DNA of 64,000 nt from DASUPK01 sp963804595 (GTDB lineage: Bacteria; Actinomycetota; Thermoleophilia; Solirubrobacterales; 70-9), in NCBI GenBank assembly GCA_963804595.1, contig CAWDQZ010000009.1, positions 124,001 to 188,000 of the forward strand. The letters are read 5' to 3'. The position numbers and the translations under genes are program-made. Positions 1 to 8,339 of this stretch are shown piece by piece. The notes beneath the pieces were generated by a model. That model did not search any database, was not told the origin of the DNA, and saw only the letters and a list, made by a program, of their open reading frames with translations. Position 1 is the stretch's first letter. The number at the start of each line of letters is the position of its first letter.

Positions 1-1015
1 GGGCGGGTGGCCTCGTCGCTCGAGGCGTGAGCCAACCGTCGAAGTCGAGTGGGAGCCGGCGCCAGTCTCCGTTCCAGGCGAAGTCCTCAGCCAGCTGCCG
101 TTCGATCTCACTCCATCCGCCATCAAGACTCTCCTGATCCACGCGAATGAACTCCTTCCCGAGGGCGCGCCCGGCCTCGTCGAGGTAGCCGACCAGAAAG
201 GAGCCCAGCAGGGCGAGCTCCAAGGTCGCGAGCGCCTGCCGGAGACTGGGATCGCCGACCTCCTCGAAGCGCCGCGGCGTCGTAATCAGATTCCCGCACA
301 GCGACGAGTAGAGGGAGGTTGCGGAGGGGATCGAGAACTCCCGCCGGTCCTTCCAGAGGAGCACTCTCGCGTTGCTCACCCCGTACCGGTGGAACCGCTC
401 CGTGACGGAATCGAGACGCTCGGGGACCACGTGGATCGGCGGGGTCGCTTCCGCGTCGTAGGCGGTCGAGATGCCGGCATCGCGCAGCCGGGCGCCGAAC
501 TGCAATTCGTCGCCTGAGTCCAAATCCTCGTCGAAGGCGAAACCGATCAGGTCCCGCCGAAAGCCCATGCACGACGCGAGCGGGTACTCGACAGTCGATC
601 CGTCGAGAGGGCGCGGATGGAAGATCCGCTGGTAGTCGAGGAAGCTGGTCACGGGCCCATCGCGGCGCGTCTCGAGATGCGTGGCTACCGAGACCTCCCC
701 CTCGCGCAGCCGCCGGGTGACTCGCTCCGCCCACGCGGCGGAGATGAAGCAATCGTCGTCGGTGAACAGGACGACGTCGTTCCCCGCCTGGGACCTGCCC
801 GCGTTGCGGGCGGCGGACATCCGGGGGATCGGACACTCGACGACCCGGAGCCGCGGTGAGCGGAAGTCGAGGCTGCGGCGCCCCTCGGCGGGGCCGTTGG
901 CGACCAGGATGACCTCGCCGCCCTCCATCCCGGCGACCGATGCCACGGCGGCCTCGACCACCGGCCGGACCGTGTCACGCCGCATCGTCGACGGGATGAC
1001 GATGGTCGCGCTCAT
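1..1015 (-). CDS. Glycosyltransferase family 2-like protein, truncated by the window edge
   Basis: The minus strand from an ATG at 1015 stays open to base 1, about 338 codons without a stop, so the C-terminus lies outside. It begins with a GT-A type fold start (MSATIVIPSTMRRDTV), followed by a nucleotide-sugar stretch with the acidic cluster FTDDDCF near residue 90, the expected DXD metal/sugar-nucleotide site. Later come DSGDELQFGARLRDAG and HVVPERLDS, typical of the acceptor half of GT2 enzymes. No membrane segment is seen, so a cytosolic or peripheral enzyme is likely. The sugar and acceptor cannot be told. A GTG directly before the ATG is an alternative start. Frames that look open on the same strand (123-836, 685-978) are shadows of this gene. 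Confidence 0.8.
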   Translation of the reverse strand, partial: MSATIVIPSTMRRDTVRPVVEAAVASVAGMEGGEVILVANGPAEGRRSLDFRSPRLRVVECPIPRMSAARNAGRSQAGNDVVLFTDDDCFISAAWAERVTRRLREGEVSVATHLETRRDGPVTSFLDYQRIFHPRPLDGSTVEYPLASCMGFRRDLIGFAFDEDLDSGDELQFGARLRDAGISTAYDAEATPPIHVVPERLDSVTERFHRYGVSNARVLLWKDRREFSIPSATSLYSSLCGNLITTPRRFEEVGDPSLRQALATLELALLGSFLVGYLDEAGRALGKEFIRVDQESLDGGWSEIERQLAEDFAWNGDWRRLPLDFDGWLTPRATRPPA

Positions 1016-1091
1016 CACGGCTCGGAGGTGATCGCCACAGCTGCGCAGCCTATGACGCGAATCGCCGGGCGGCGGCCACTAGGGTTGAGCG

Positions 1092-1967
1092 ATGGCCAAC
1101 CCGCGGGCCGAGGCGGAGGACAAGCTGGGCGGCGACTACGAGGCGCGCGTCCTTGAGCCCTCTCCGCCCGCGGTCGGCCCGCCGCGGTACTCCGACGACC
1201 CTGTGGAGCCGGGCGAGGTCCCCGAGGGGCGGGACTTGGTCTCGCCGGTCCACAACCGCGGAGATCTCACCTGGGACGAGATCGTCCAGCAGGACCCCGA
1301 CCTGCGGTCATGGTGCGCCGAGCGCTGGGTGGGGGCCTGGAAGCGGCTGGAGCCGCTGCCGTCCAGGTTCGCGGAGACGCGAGTCGCCCTCCACGAGGTG
1401 GCCGGGGCGGTCGTCGCACCTGCCCGCAAGCCCGATGGCGAGATTTCGCTCCGCTACACCCGCGGCGGCTTCGGAACCCCGTTCTTCGACGAGGGCGGGA
1501 CCGACTGCCAGGTACGGGTGGACGGGGCCGAGCTGGTCCGGCAGCGCGGTCACGAGGAGACGCGGGAGCCGCTCCCGCCGGAGGTGGACGAGGCCGCCGC
1601 CCGCGCGCTCGGCGACCTGTACGGGTTCGCATGCTCGGTGCTCGAGCAGCTGCGGGCGGACGAATTCGAGGCCGACTCCTCGCTGGTGCGGGTCTGGCCC
1701 GAGCACTTCGATGTCGCGATAGAGATCGGTGACAAGGGGCGCGGGACGCGCGCCGACTTCGGAGCGTCACCCGGTGACGAGAACCACGACGAGCCCTACC
1801 TGTATGTCAGACCCTGGGACGCCGGACGCGCCTCCGGCGTGCTCTGGAACGCCACCGGGTTCACGGGCGCTCAGCTCCGGTATTCGGAGCTGCTGTCGGC
1901 CGAGGACCAACGGCGGAGCGCCCTCGACTTCTTCGCAGAGCGCTATCGCGCGATCCAGGGGGACTAG
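1092..1967 (+). CDS. Conserved hypothetical protein, actinobacterial
   Basis: A 291-residue soluble protein with no signal peptide or membrane helix. It has the feel of a conserved actinobacterial family of unknown function: a mid-region with HEVAGAVVAPARKPDG and RYTRGGFGTPFF, then a C-terminal half ending in LDFFAERYRAIQGD. The first 60 residues are charged and proline-rich and probably disordered. The start ATG follows a short AT-poor leader; the opposite-strand glycosyltransferase starts 76 bases away, so the two are divergent. The protease gene follows after only 6 bases, which suggests co-transcription. I do not recognise a catalytic motif and assign no function. Confidence 0.7.
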   Translation: MANPRAEAEDKLGGDYEARVLEPSPPAVGPPRYSDDPVEPGEVPEGRDLVSPVHNRGDLTWDEIVQQDPDLRSWCAERWVGAWKRLEPLPSRFAETRVALHEVAGAVVAPARKPDGEISLRYTRGGFGTPFFDEGGTDCQVRVDGAELVRQRGHEETREPLPPEVDEAAARALGDLYGFACSVLEQLRADEFEADSSLVRVWPEHFDVAIEIGDKGRGTRADFGASPGDENHDEPYLYVRPWDAGRASGVLWNATGFTGAQLRYSELLSAEDQRRSALDFFAERYRAIQGD

Positions 1968-1973
1968 ACGGAG

Positions 1974-2804
1974 GTGAGAAGGCGCCTCGTGTGCGCCGGG
2001 GGGGTCCTCGGCGTCGCCGTCGTCGTCGGATCTCCCGGCCTGAGCGGCGCCGAACCGGCCTCACCCCGGATCGTCGGCGGCGGCAAGGCGAACGTGGCGG
2101 GCTGGCAGTTCACCGTCGCGCTCGAGCAGAAGCGGCGGCTGATCTGCAGCGGCTCCATGATCGCGCCGAACAAGGTGCTGACCGCCGCGCACTGCGCGAG
2201 GGGCGGCAAGCGCAAGCAACTCTCCGTCTTCGCCGGCACTCCGTCGATCGCGCCGAAGCGTCGGCTGCCCCGGACCAAGGTGAGCGCCGTCGCGATCGAC
2301 CCGACGTACAACGGGCGCAAGGTGGAGAGGGACTTCGCGGTCCTCACTCTGGCGAGGGCACCCGAGGCACAGCCAATCGCGCTGCCGACGCGGGCGGAGT
2401 CGAAGGCGGCAACGAGGCCCGGGCGGATCATTCGGACGGGGGGCTTCGGCACGCGGAGCGCCTGGGGATTCAACGTCGCCCGGCGCCTGAAGGCGACCAA
2501 GGAGCGCATCTACGCCGGGCGGGTATGCGACCACCTCTTCGGCAAGGACCGCGGCTTCCAGCAGGCGACGATGATCTGCGCCCTGGGCAAGCGGATCCGC
2601 CGCTTCCACAGCCGTCTCCCTTACCACTCGACCTCCTGCTCCGGCGACAGCGGCGGCCCGATCGTCGCGGACACGCCCGGGGGCCCCCGCCTGGTCGGCG
2701 TGGTCAGCGCCGGTCCCTTCCCCTGCGGGCTCGGCGGGCCGAGCATCTACGCCCGCGTGGCGAGCCGGCTCGGGTTCATCCGCCGCGCCGCGGGACTGCC
2801 CTGA
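1974..2804 (+). CDS. Secreted S1-family (chymotrypsin-like) serine protease
   Basis: 276 residues from a GTG start. Residues 1-26 form a signal peptide (arginines, hydrophobic core, AXA-like end). A zymogen-like junction RIVGGG follows at about 32. The triad is visible: His73 in LTAAHC, Asp120 in ERDFAVLTL and Ser226 in CSGDSGGP. The residue equivalent to trypsin Asp189 is Thr220, so trypsin-like Arg/Lys specificity is not expected. Cysteines around His73 and near the serine (C205, C222) are consistent with the usual disulfides. The protein acts outside the cell. It directly follows the hypothetical gene at 1092 and ends 4 bases from the stop of the convergent esterase-like gene. Confidence 0.9.
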   Translation: MRRRLVCAGGVLGVAVVVGSPGLSGAEPASPRIVGGGKANVAGWQFTVALEQKRRLICSGSMIAPNKVLTAAHCARGGKRKQLSVFAGTPSIAPKRRLPRTKVSAVAIDPTYNGRKVERDFAVLTLARAPEAQPIALPTRAESKAATRPGRIIRTGGFGTRSAWGFNVARRLKATKERIYAGRVCDHLFGKDRGFQQATMICALGKRIRRFHSRLPYHSTSCSGDSGGPIVADTPGGPRLVGVVSAGPFPCGLGGPSIYARVASRLGFIRRAAGLP

Positions 2805-2807
2805 GCG

Positions 2808-5273
2808 CTACGGGCCGGGTCCGGTGTAGCCCCCGGAATAGCAAGGGCTCGCACCGCACGGATTGGTCACCGCCCCGTTCGGCTTGAGGAAGTCGGAGAT
2901 CAGCTGCAGGGCAAGCGGGGCTCCGCGTGGGGCGCCATGGGGATCCTCGCCGTCGCGGTTCGGCGTGTTTGTGAAGGGCGGGGGCGGCACCCCGATCGTG
3001 TCCGGCGGTGGGCTCGGGTTGGGGCGCACCGGGCCGATGTCGCCGTAGACGACCGCCGAGCCGTCGAAGGGATAGCTCGTGATCGCGGGGACGTTCCAGA
3101 GGATGTCGTAGTCAGGCCAGCGGCCCGCGTCGATGATCGGGGTGTGCGTCGAGGCGCCGATCGTGCGGGCCTCGACGTCGGACTGGAAGTTCGTCACCTG
3201 GTGATCGCCCAGCGCGACGTTCATCAGCACCGTGTGCGGCGGCGTCCCGGGCAGCGGATTCGTGGTCATCCGGTGGGCGTAGCCGTTCGGCTCGCCGCGA
3301 TCCCAGAGCATCTGGATCACGGAGAGGATCAGCGTCCTGGCAAGCGGGTCCGTGTACGAGTTGTTGAGGATCAGCGCGAACTCGTCGTAGTCCACCGAGC
3401 GCGGCAGCAGCACCGAGTAGTTCATCGCCGGCACGTTGAGCACGGAGCGTGTGAAGTCCGGGTCGACGGCCGTGAGCGCGCCGCCCATGATCCCGCCCTG
3501 GCTGGAGCCCTGGTAGTAGAGCTCGGTGTCGTCGATGACCGAGTCGCTGCTCGTCGTGCCGTCGACGTGGAACGCTCCGTCCGACGCAAACCCGCCCGGC
3601 ATCGCCATCAGCCGACCGAGGAAGATCTCGTCGAGGAGACCCTGCTGGAGGCGGTCAGCGAGCTGGTTGAACTTGGAGAGGTCGCTGAGGATCCCGAGGG
3701 TGTTGCCCAGATCTCCGTTCGACATCCCGATCTCGTCCGTCGCGCAGAGGACGAAGCCGTGGCTGTTGGCGAGTTCCTGCTGGATGTCGGCGTTGAACAC
3801 CTCCGAGGCGCTCCCGAATAGGCCGTGCCCGTAGATCGCCGGGCGGGCGGGCGCAGGAGTCCCGTCGACCGCCGTGCGGGGGATGATGCAATCGAAGTTG
3901 GCGGTCCAGTCGTTGCCGGTGTTGCGGCTTGGCAACCCGTCGGCGCCGAGCTGGAAGCTGCCGCCCGGGCCGCAGTTCGGCTGCAGGTAGCAGGGGACCG
4001 TGAAGGTGCCCCGAACGCGGCGCGCGATCTCAGGATCCTGAACGGGGGTGAAATCGTTGATCTGGGTGACCTGGAAGTCCGGCGCGTTCCCGTCCATGAC
4101 GCCGTTGCCGGGCGTTGTGTCGCCCTGCGACGCCAGCGCGTCGTCTCGGATGTCCAGCTCGCGCGCGGCGATGTTCTCGTCCGTCGCGACGGTGAAGTCC
4201 CAGGCCACGTAGAGGTTCGAGCGTCTGATCCCGGCGCCCCGCAGCGTGCTGAAGATCGACTCGAAGCGGGACCGCTGGGCGTTGATCGGCCCCTCGCTCG
4301 AGGGGAGCTGGTCGCGGTAGTAGCGGAATCCCTCGGGCGACTGGATCGTCCGGCCGCTCGCGTCCCTCAGGTTGCGAAGGGCGACGATGTAGCGGTGGCC
4401 GGAGGCGAAGTTGACCGCCGGATGAATCTCGAGGGCGGTGCTGTCGGGGCTGCCCGCATTCGAGTCGATCTCGACCCAGATCGGCTGGCGCTGCCCCGTG
4501 GCCGCGTCGATCACGACAACCGGCGCGTCTGGATCGGCATAGCGGCCGAGGTGGTTGATCGGTGACGCCCCCGTCTGCGCCAAGGCCCCGGCACTGTCAA
4601 GCCCGGGAACCCGGAGGACGATCCCCGCGCCGGGGCTGAAGCCGTCGTTTCGGAGGTACGGACCCGGGGCGATGGGAGTGCCGCCGGCGTTCTTGGGCAT
4701 CGCGCCGGAGTGGAAGTCGATTCGCCTTCCCGTGGCCGTGGACGCGTCGGGCGTCGTGTAGTAGTCGTCCGGGAACGGCAGCAGGCAGAGCGATCCCTGT
4801 TGCTGGCCGATGAAGTCGCAGTCGGCGGCTCGGCTCAGGTCGATCGGCTTGGGGCTGCATGCCGCGCTGTCACGGACGAGCGCGGCGCTGGCCTTCCGCT
4901 TGCCGGCGCGCACCACGATCTGGCGGGCTTCGCAACTGCTGATCGCCGCCTTCCCGGCTCCCGTGAGCTTGAGGCGGACGACGCGCTTCTGACCGCGGGC
5001 GCGGGCCACCTTGGCGAGCCGCGCGGGGGATTGGTCATCGAAGGTCGTGGAGGTCGCCTTCACCTTCACGCCGCGGCGATGCTTCGCGGGCAGCCGGACG
5101 CGAAGTCCCTTCTTGAGAATCGTGTTCTGCGTCGCCCCGAGGATCGTGAGTCGCTTGGCGCCGCCGCCCTTCGACCGCTCGGCGCCGGACGCCGCGGGCA
5201 GCACGACGAGCGTTGTCCCAAGCGCGACGAGCATCGCACCTGCCACCGCCAGCTTCGAGGTCCCTCTGGTCAC
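2808..5273 (-). CDS. Large secreted alpha/beta-hydrolase-like (esterase-type) protein
   Basis: About 821 residues. I place the start at a GTG (5273) because AGGAGAGGG lies just upstream; an open frame continues 16 codons further. The N-terminus is a signal peptide (LAVAGAMLVALGTTLVVLPAASGAE). Residues ~30-150 resemble a beta-sandwich stalk. The middle begins with LPFPDDYYTTPD, as in large actinobacterial secreted hydrolase-like proteins. The last third has an oxyanion-type YGHGLFGS and a nucleophile elbow YYQGSSQGGIMGG (GxSxGG), followed by GDHQVTN as a possible catalytic His/Asp region. I infer an extracellular esterase or lipase; the substrate is unknown. It is convergent with the protease. 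Confidence 0.75.
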   Translation of the reverse strand: MTRGTSKLAVAGAMLVALGTTLVVLPAASGAERSKGGGAKRLTILGATQNTILKKGLRVRLPAKHRRGVKVKATSTTFDDQSPARLAKVARARGQKRVVRLKLTGAGKAAISSCEARQIVVRAGKRKASAALVRDSAACSPKPIDLSRAADCDFIGQQQGSLCLLPFPDDYYTTPDASTATGRRIDFHSGAMPKNAGGTPIAPGPYLRNDGFSPGAGIVLRVPGLDSAGALAQTGASPINHLGRYADPDAPVVVIDAATGQRQPIWVEIDSNAGSPDSTALEIHPAVNFASGHRYIVALRNLRDASGRTIQSPEGFRYYRDQLPSSEGPINAQRSRFESIFSTLRGAGIRRSNLYVAWDFTVATDENIAARELDIRDDALASQGDTTPGNGVMDGNAPDFQVTQINDFTPVQDPEIARRVRGTFTVPCYLQPNCGPGGSFQLGADGLPSRNTGNDWTANFDCIIPRTAVDGTPAPARPAIYGHGLFGSASEVFNADIQQELANSHGFVLCATDEIGMSNGDLGNTLGILSDLSKFNQLADRLQQGLLDEIFLGRLMAMPGGFASDGAFHVDGTTSSDSVIDDTELYYQGSSQGGIMGGALTAVDPDFTRSVLNVPAMNYSVLLPRSVDYDEFALILNNSYTDPLARTLILSVIQMLWDRGEPNGYAHRMTTNPLPGTPPHTVLMNVALGDHQVTNFQSDVEARTIGASTHTPIIDAGRWPDYDILWNVPAITSYPFDGSAVVYGDIGPVRPNPSPPPDTIGVPPPPFTNTPNRDGEDPHGAPRGAPLALQLISDFLKPNGAVTNPCGASPCYSGGYTGPGP

Positions 5274-5378
5274 ATCCCTCTCCTGAACACGGGACCCTAT
5301 AAGCCGTGTCAAAGCCGGCAAATGAACAACCGCTTGGGGGGTTGTCCAGGTTGCTTCCTAGCCTTGAACGATCAGAGA

Positions 5379-5810
5379 ATGAGTACGAAGGCTGAACTAC
5401 GACGCTGTGGTCGCTGCAAGCTGACTTTGCCCCTCTCTGCGTTCGCCCGTTATGGCAACGGTTATCAGTCGTACTGCCGGGTGTGCCAGAGGGAGTACGA
5501 CGCGGCCTGGTACCAGGAAAACAGGAAGCGAAGACAAGTCAAGGTGAAAGCCGACCGGCAAAAGTACGTGGCGTGGCTTGACTCACTGAAGGAGGGGAAA
5601 CCTTGCGCCGATTGCGGGCGCACCTACCCGCCATACGTAATGGAATGGGATCACCTGCCTGAGGCGGTGAAGACCCTCGTGCTAGCTGACACGCGACGGG
5701 CGGCCCATTCCAAGGAACGGATCCTGGCCGAGCTAAAGAACTGCGAGTTGGTGTGCGCTAACTGTCATCGCGAGCGCACCTTCGGTGCCAGCCGAAAGAA
5801 AGCTGCCTAG
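5379..5810 (+). CDS. HNH endonuclease family protein with N-terminal zinc ribbon
   Basis: 143 residues. Two cysteine pairs at the N-terminus (C10/C13 and C33/C36) form a zinc ribbon. The HNH part follows: C76/C79, the active-site pair D91-H92 in MEWDHLP, and C126-x-N128-C129-H130 in CANCHRER, giving a zinc-stabilised beta-beta-alpha-metal site. Length fits small stand-alone HNH proteins. The DNA is clearly lower in GC and richer in A/T-ending codons than its neighbours, suggesting recent acquisition. It stops 3 bases before the 3' end of tRNA-Thr. Start is the ATG within GAGAATGAGT; the longer frame reaching back to 4710 is a shadow of the esterase gene. Target specificity is unknown. Confidence 0.8.
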   Translation: MSTKAELRRCGRCKLTLPLSAFARYGNGYQSYCRVCQREYDAAWYQENRKRRQVKVKADRQKYVAWLDSLKEGKPCADCGRTYPPYVMEWDHLPEAVKTLVLADTRRAAHSKERILAELKNCELVCANCHRERTFGASRKKAA

Positions 5811-5812
5811 AA

Positions 5813-5885
5813 AGCCCAGGGCCGGGCTCGAACCGGCGACCTCATCTTTACGAGAGATGTGCTCTACCAACTGAGCTACCTGGGC
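5813..5885 (-). tRNA. tRNA-Thr (anticodon CGT)
   Basis: A complete cloverleaf on the minus strand: acceptor GCCCAGG/CCTGGGC, D-arm with AGCTCAGTTGGTAGAGC, anticodon stem CATCT/AGATG with loop CTCGTAA (anticodon CGT at 5850-5852), and T-arm GCCGGTTCGAGCCCGGC. CCA is not encoded. Residue 73 is T on this strand. Confidence 0.95.
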
Positions 5886-5921
5886 GCGCGTGCTGGCCAC
5901 GCGATTGTAGGGTCCCCATCC

Positions 5922-6690
5922 GTGAACGATCAGCCACTGCTCACCGAGCGCCGCGACCGCGTTCTCCTGATCACCCTGAACCGGCCCGAAGCCCGGAACG
6001 CCGTCAACCTCGCGATGGCGGAGGCGATGGACGCAGCCCTCACCGAGCTCGACTCGGACGACGACCTCAGCCTCGGAGTGATCGCGGGCGAGGGCAAGGG
6101 CTTCAGCTCGGGAATGGACCTGAAGGCGTTCGCCAGCCGGCGAGCGGCCATGGTCGCAGGACCGCGGCTTCGCCGGGATCGTGCAGAAGCCGGCCGAGAA
6201 GCCGCTGATCGCCGCGGTCGAGGGCTTCGCCGTCGCCGGCGGCCTCGAGATCGCTCTCGCCTGCGACCTGCTGGTCGCGGCACGCGACGCCAGACTCGGC
6301 ATCCCGGAGGCCAGGCGCGGCCTGGTCGCCGCGGCCGGTGCCCTGCGAGAGCTGCCCCGTCGCCTGCCGGCGGCGATCGCGATGGAGCTGGCCCTCACGG
6401 GCGAGACCATCACCGCCGACCGTGCGGCCGAGCTCGGGCTCGTCAATCGCCTCGCCGACTCCGGCAAGGCCCTCGAAGTCGCCCTCGAGCTCGCCGAGCA
6501 GGTCGCGGCCAACGCCCCCCTCGCGCTGCGGGCCTCCAAGACGGTCCTCAACAAGCAGTGGTCCTGGGACGACGAGACGTTCTGGGCTAAGCAGGGAGAG
6601 CTCGTGGCCCCGGTCTTCGGCTCAGAGGACGCGATCGAGGGCGCGACCGCCTTCGCCGAGAAGCGCGACCCGAACTGGAAGGGTCGCTAG
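5922..6690 (+). pseudogene. Enoyl-CoA hydratase/isomerase family gene, single-base frameshift
   Basis: The crotonase fold is split over two frames. The first carries VLLITLNRPEARNAVN and GEGKGFSSGMDLKAF (oxyanion-hole part). The second carries PLIAAVEGFAVAGGLEIALACD and IPEARRGLVAAAGAL. Removing the A at 6135 restores one frame and reads LKAFAAGERPWSQDRGFAG across the junction, giving 255 residues, the normal length for this family. Start is a GTG at 5922. The expected role is hydration of trans-2-enoyl-CoA in beta-oxidation or a related isomerisation. Whether the extra base is biological or a sequencing error is open; the rest of the gene shows no decay. Confidence 0.85.
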
Positions 6691-6717
6691 GGCGGTCTTA
6701 GCGATACTGGGCGGGCG

Positions 6718-7116
6718 ATGTCCGAGGAGCTTGAGACGTTCCGCGACTCCCTGGAAGCCTTTGATCGCCGCGACAAGGCTTCCTGGCTCGAAGCCAGGCA
6801 CCCGGACTTCGAGGTCATCACCAGCAACCTATGGCCGGAAGGGGACGTGCGCGGATGCGACGCTGCCTGGGACTTCTACGTCACGATCGCGGATACGTTC
6901 GAGCGTCGGCCCTCCAGCGATGACATCGAGGTCATGGACGGCGGACCCGACAGGGTCGTCGTCCACCAGCGAAACGACGCGCGCGGCGGTGAAAGCGGCG
7001 TCAACATCGAGATCGACTACTGGATCGTCGTCAGCTTCCGCGACGGAAAGATGATCCGCGACCAATGGTTCGAGAGCCGAGACGAAGCCCTCGAAGCCGC
7101 CGGAATGTCGGAGTAG
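6718..7116 (+). CDS. SnoaL-like / NTF2-fold protein
   Basis: 132 residues with the alpha+beta cone pattern of the SnoaL family: MSEELETFRDSLEAFDRRDK helix, HPDFEVITSNLWPEG, then the strand-rich half with IEIDYWIVVSFRDGKMIRDQWFESRDEALEAAG. The C-terminal signature is common in actinobacterial single-domain SnoaL proteins. These fold as small cytosolic hydrolase, isomerase or ligand-binding proteins; the substrate cannot be inferred. It lies 27 bases behind the crotonase gene and is followed at once by a truncated relative (7120-7218). Confidence 0.75.
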   Translation: MSEELETFRDSLEAFDRRDKASWLEARHPDFEVITSNLWPEGDVRGCDAAWDFYVTIADTFERRPSSDDIEVMDGGPDRVVVHQRNDARGGESGVNIEIDYWIVVSFRDGKMIRDQWFESRDEALEAAGMSE

Positions 7117-7119
7117 GCG

Positions 7120-7218
7120 ATTTCGGAGGAGAACATCGAGATCGTCCGCGGGATTTGGCGCATCCGCGCCTATGCGGATCGCGCCGAGGCCCTCACTGCC
7201 GCTGGGCTTCGGGAATAG
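7120..7218 (+). pseudogene. Remnant of a second SnoaL-like gene
   Basis: An open stretch of 32 codons joins a family N-terminus (SEENIEIVRGI, preceded by ATT where ATG is expected) directly to a family C-terminus (RIRAYADRAEALTAAGLRE, then TAG). The whole middle of the domain, roughly 90 residues, is missing. I read it as an internally deleted tandem copy of the preceding gene's family. It has no usable start codon. Confidence 0.6.
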
Positions 7219-7240
7219 CGTTCGGACGAGAAGCGCCCGA

Positions 7241-7588
7241 CTAGCTCGCCCCGCCCTGGGAAGAATCCGCCGAGAGGGCGAACGGGCTGCCCTCAGAGTC
7301 GCGGCAGACAGCCCACCGCTCACCGGGATGGATCACCGAACCGCCGAGGTCCTGGATGCGCTCAAGCGTGGCGGGAAGATCGGTCACTGTGAAGTAGGGC
7401 AGCGAAGCGGTGTCACCAGGACCCGGTCCGCGCTTGTGCACTCCTAGGCGCAGGTCGCCGCCGTTGGTCTCCCAGCCCGCCCCTGCGTCGCCGGCCCTCG
7501 GCGCGAGCTCTGCGCCCAGGACACCGCCCCAGAACCGCCGGGCACGTTCAGGGTCATCGGCAGGGAACTCGATCAGGGGGGCAGACAC
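7241..7588 (-). CDS. VOC-superfamily (glyoxalase/bleomycin resistance-type) protein
   Basis: 115 residues forming one vicinal-oxygen-chelate domain made of two beta-alpha-beta-beta-beta units: IEFPADDPERARRFWGGVLG opens the first, and YFTVTDLPATLERIQDLGG the second. It ends with CRDSEGSPFALSA. The usual first metal ligand His near the N-terminus is not seen (IEFPADD), so metal catalysis is doubtful. Cytosolic; substrate unknown. Sits alone behind a strong hairpin (7621-7646) that separates it from the upstream minus-strand gene. Confidence 0.8.
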   Translation of the reverse strand: MSAPLIEFPADDPERARRFWGGVLGAELAPRAGDAGAGWETNGGDLRLGVHKRGPGPGDTASLPYFTVTDLPATLERIQDLGGSVIHPGERWAVCRDSEGSPFALSADSSQGGAS

Positions 7589-7620
7589 GACTCTCAGTAT
7601 CGGGGATCTTTTCAGGGAGA

Positions 7621-7646
7621 CAAGGGCCCTCGACAGAGGGCCCTTG
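7621..7646 (-). terminator. Probable intrinsic terminator, 11-bp perfect stem
   Basis: CAAGGGCCCTC at 7621-7631 and GAGGGCCCTTG at 7636-7646 pair perfectly around a 4-nt loop. It lies 30 bases downstream of the stop of the minus-strand gene ending at 7676. The T-run after the stem is weak. Confidence 0.6.
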
Positions 7647-7675
7647 GTGCTTCTTGAGGCTGGGTTTGCCGCAAG

Positions 7676-8161
7676 CTAGGCGGTTTGCGCGCGGCGCCCT
7701 CCATAGCCACCGATCGCGGCGAGCCCCAGCACACCCACGATCAGGCCGGCGCCGAGGCCCACTGCAGCGTCTCCCCAGTCGAAGCCGTCGGCTGCCGGGG
7801 CCCCGCTCGGGGCCAGGTCTGCGACGAAGGGATCGGCCTTCGACCCATCACGGCGCAGGTCCACTCGGTGGGAAGACTCTGAGGCCACTGGATACGCCCG
7901 GAAAGGAACGGCCTTCGAGCCGTCCCGATGCAGCGTGAGGTCACCCGCGGACGGGGTGCTCGCCGAAACCGTCGAGACGCCGCTCGGTCCGTCGGCCAGA
8001 TGCGCGAGCCCCGCGCCCGGCCCGGCGCCTGCCGGACGAGCGAGGGCCGTGGGCGTCACCAGTGCCATCGTCGCCAGCGCCGCCGCCAACCCGAGCATCA
8101 GGCGTTGTCCCCGGGAACGCAGCGCCGCCTCCATCTTTGACTCACTCGAGAGATCCGTCAT
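7676..8161 (-). CDS. Small secreted/membrane-anchored protein with two RDGSKA-x-PF repeats
   Basis: 161 residues when started at the ATG at 8161, which has AAGGGAG seven bases upstream; 13 more codons are open before it. Residues ~18-42 are a signal peptide or first membrane helix (LMLGLAAALATMALVTPTALA). The exported part contains two short repeats, LHRDGSKAVPF and LRRDGSKADPF. The end is FDWGDAAVGLGAGLIVGVLGLAAIGG followed by GRRAQTA, the usual C-terminal membrane anchor with a positive tail of many small actinobacterial proteins. No enzymatic motif. Probable role at the cell envelope; function unknown. Confidence 0.65.
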   Translation of the reverse strand: MTDLSSESKMEAALRSRGQRLMLGLAAALATMALVTPTALARPAGAGPGAGLAHLADGPSGVSTVSASTPSAGDLTLHRDGSKAVPFRAYPVASESSHRVDLRRDGSKADPFVADLAPSGAPAADGFDWGDAAVGLGAGLIVGVLGLAAIGGYGGRRAQTA

Positions 8162-8299
8162 CTCGAACTCCCTTCTCCTCGATGGGCACATCTTCCCCAC
8201 CGGGAAGTCCTCACCAGTGTGGGTGTCAGCACGTTGCGAGGCCCACTGTGCTGAGTCGCACAGTGGCGGAGGGGACGCCTAGCGCCGGGCTCCGTGGAG

Positions 8300-8328
8300 A
8301 CCGCTGCTCTTCCATGGAAGGCAGCGGT
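8300..8328 (-). terminator. Probable terminator of the FASII operon
   Basis: ACCGCTGC (8300-8307) and GCAGCGGT (8321-8328) form the stem; the apical part TTCCATGGAA is itself palindromic. It begins 12 bases after the fabI stop on the minus strand. Confidence 0.6.
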
Positions 8329-8339
8329 TTCGCTCGCTT

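Noticed and set aside
5922..6690. Programmed ribosomal frameshifting in the crotonase gene
   Set aside because: No slippery heptamer or pseudoknot is visible at 6135, and the same kind of break recurs in five unrelated genes, which fits sequencing insertions better.
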